Notes under the pieces: generated by a model
The model's input: the letters and a program-made list of their open reading frames with translations, nothing else
Databases searched by the model: none
What the model was told of the DNA's origin: nothing
Part shown: positions 61,737-62,212 of the stretch, in pieces
How positions within the stretch are numbered: the stretch's first letter is position 1
Layout of the letters: each line of letters opens with the position of its first letter
Program-made: the position numbers and the translations under genes
Source: an uncultured Prevotella sp.
GTDB taxonomy: Bacteria > Bacteroidota > Bacteroidia > Bacteroidales > Bacteroidaceae
Assembly (NCBI GenBank): GCA_927910885.1
Contig: CAKMOD010000077.1
Location: forward strand, 1 to 62,212
Direction: 5' to 3'
Length of the DNA stretch: 62,212 nt

Positions 61737-62212
61737 AATTCTAAGGAGATAAGACCCTTTCTCGGTAACGTTTTTCTACTTAAATATAACCCAAAAGAAA
61801 CTTTTATAATACTTTTATCTACTTACAAGCCTTAATACTTAACTAACCCCTCTGAAAGTGACAGAAGACAAATAAGATAAATAAAATAATAACAGCCTCA
61901 TTGGAGTACATAAGAGCACAAAGAAATTTTATTACAAAAACAAGGAGAAAAAGAGACTTAATAACAGCCTAAATCAGTATTTTCAACTACTCTTGTAACC
62001 AAAAGACTATCAAACAATTACAAGACCGTAAAGTAAAAGATGCCTAATTGGACTTCAAAAGGGCGTTAGTTAGACCTCAAAAGGGCATCTTTTGCAAGCC
62101 AATTGGGCGTCTTTTCGAAGCCTAAAGGGCACATATTACTTTTTAATAGTTAGAAAATTTATTACATTTAATGAAATACATAGTTCTCATAAAAGTAAAA
62201 TATAGGTTTCAA
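61737..62212. other. Terminal non-coding region with family 1 array
   Basis: No gene is seen in the 476 bases to the window end apart from the promoter at 61725 and array F (61929-62144). Confidence 0.65.
61929..62144 (+). repeat. Family 1 array, copy F, with upstream domain
   Basis: Modules start at 62035, 62057, 62079, 62101 and 62123. Cores are AAAAGATGCCTAATTG, AAAAGGGCGTTAGTTA, AAAAGGGCATCTTTTG, AATTGGGCGTCTTTTC and TAAAGGGCACATATTA. The upstream domain begins at ATTACAAAAA (61932) and has GTAAC exactly 40 nt before module 1. Confidence 0.85.

Noticed and set aside
1..62212. tRNA, rRNA or tmRNA genes
   Set aside because: I scanned the intergenic regions for cloverleaf ends and rRNA signatures and saw none; a dedicated covariance search could still find an atypical one.

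Overview
The window looks like chromosome from an oral-type Prevotella (Bacteroidota, Bacteroidales). The support is AT-rich DNA, many Bacteroidota -7 promoter elements of the form TAnnTTTGC, family-specific proteins (DUF4270, DUF4876, DUF6850, DUF5686, DUF4491, DUF4153, a SusC-like TonB receptor), and core genes whose closest look is Prevotella (PPi-dependent phosphofructokinase, MmdA decarboxylase, YgiQ, RNase G, type II pantothenate kinase). The genus is inferred; no rRNA or tRNA gene was seen.

Layout. 0-12.9 kb: envelope proteins, prmA, a GH25 muramidase, pfp, a small-protein/acyltransferase/amidase operon and ygiQ. 13.7-15.9 kb: mmdA, a tiny OadG-like subunit and a biotin carrier, i.e. 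part of a methylmalonyl-CoA decarboxylase/propionyl-CoA carboxylase. 16.2-20.1 kb: panC-panD divergent from a one-domain starch-synthase-like protein, a DUF4270 lipoprotein and a 43-aa protein. 20.2-25.5 kb: clpC, a phosphohexomutase, DUF4491. 25.7-31.4 kb: a TonB receptor-DUF4876-DUF6850 operon. 31.9-39.6 kb: a zinc metalloprotease, a cyclophilin, an EamA permease, a BASS-like transporter, an SGNH hydrolase and a lipoprotein. 39.8-46.3 kb: glutathione peroxidase, a sodium symporter, a decayed trpB2, pantothenate kinase, HU, a 29-aa basic protein and RNase G. 46.7-53.8 kb: an alanyl-tRNA-editing-like protein, GH13 amylase, fabD, an inserted PD-(D/E)XK nuclease gene, DUF4153 and crcB. 53.8-61.7 kb: DUF5686, then an inositol-lipid cluster (myo-inositol phosphate synthase, HAD phosphatase, CDP-alcohol phosphatidyltransferase, nucleotidyltransferase/ATP-grasp fusion).

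The most striking non-coding signal is a set of eleven intergenic arrays in three sequence-unrelated families that all repeat with the same exact 22-bp period. Each module is a 12-16 bp dyad-symmetric core plus a 6-10 bp linker. Family 1 (six copies, about every 9-16 kb) also carries a conserved upstream domain of roughly 100 bp at fixed spacing. Five of the seven convergent gene gaps that have any length hold an array. This is a candidate undescribed chromosomal or RNA element system.

Other notable features are a nuclease gene inserted at fabD and bracketed by a duplicated fabD start/promoter, and five separate frameshifts (amidase, EamA permease, trpB2, HAD, nucleotidyltransferase). The frameshifts could be genuine decay or base-calling errors; the sequence alone cannot decide.
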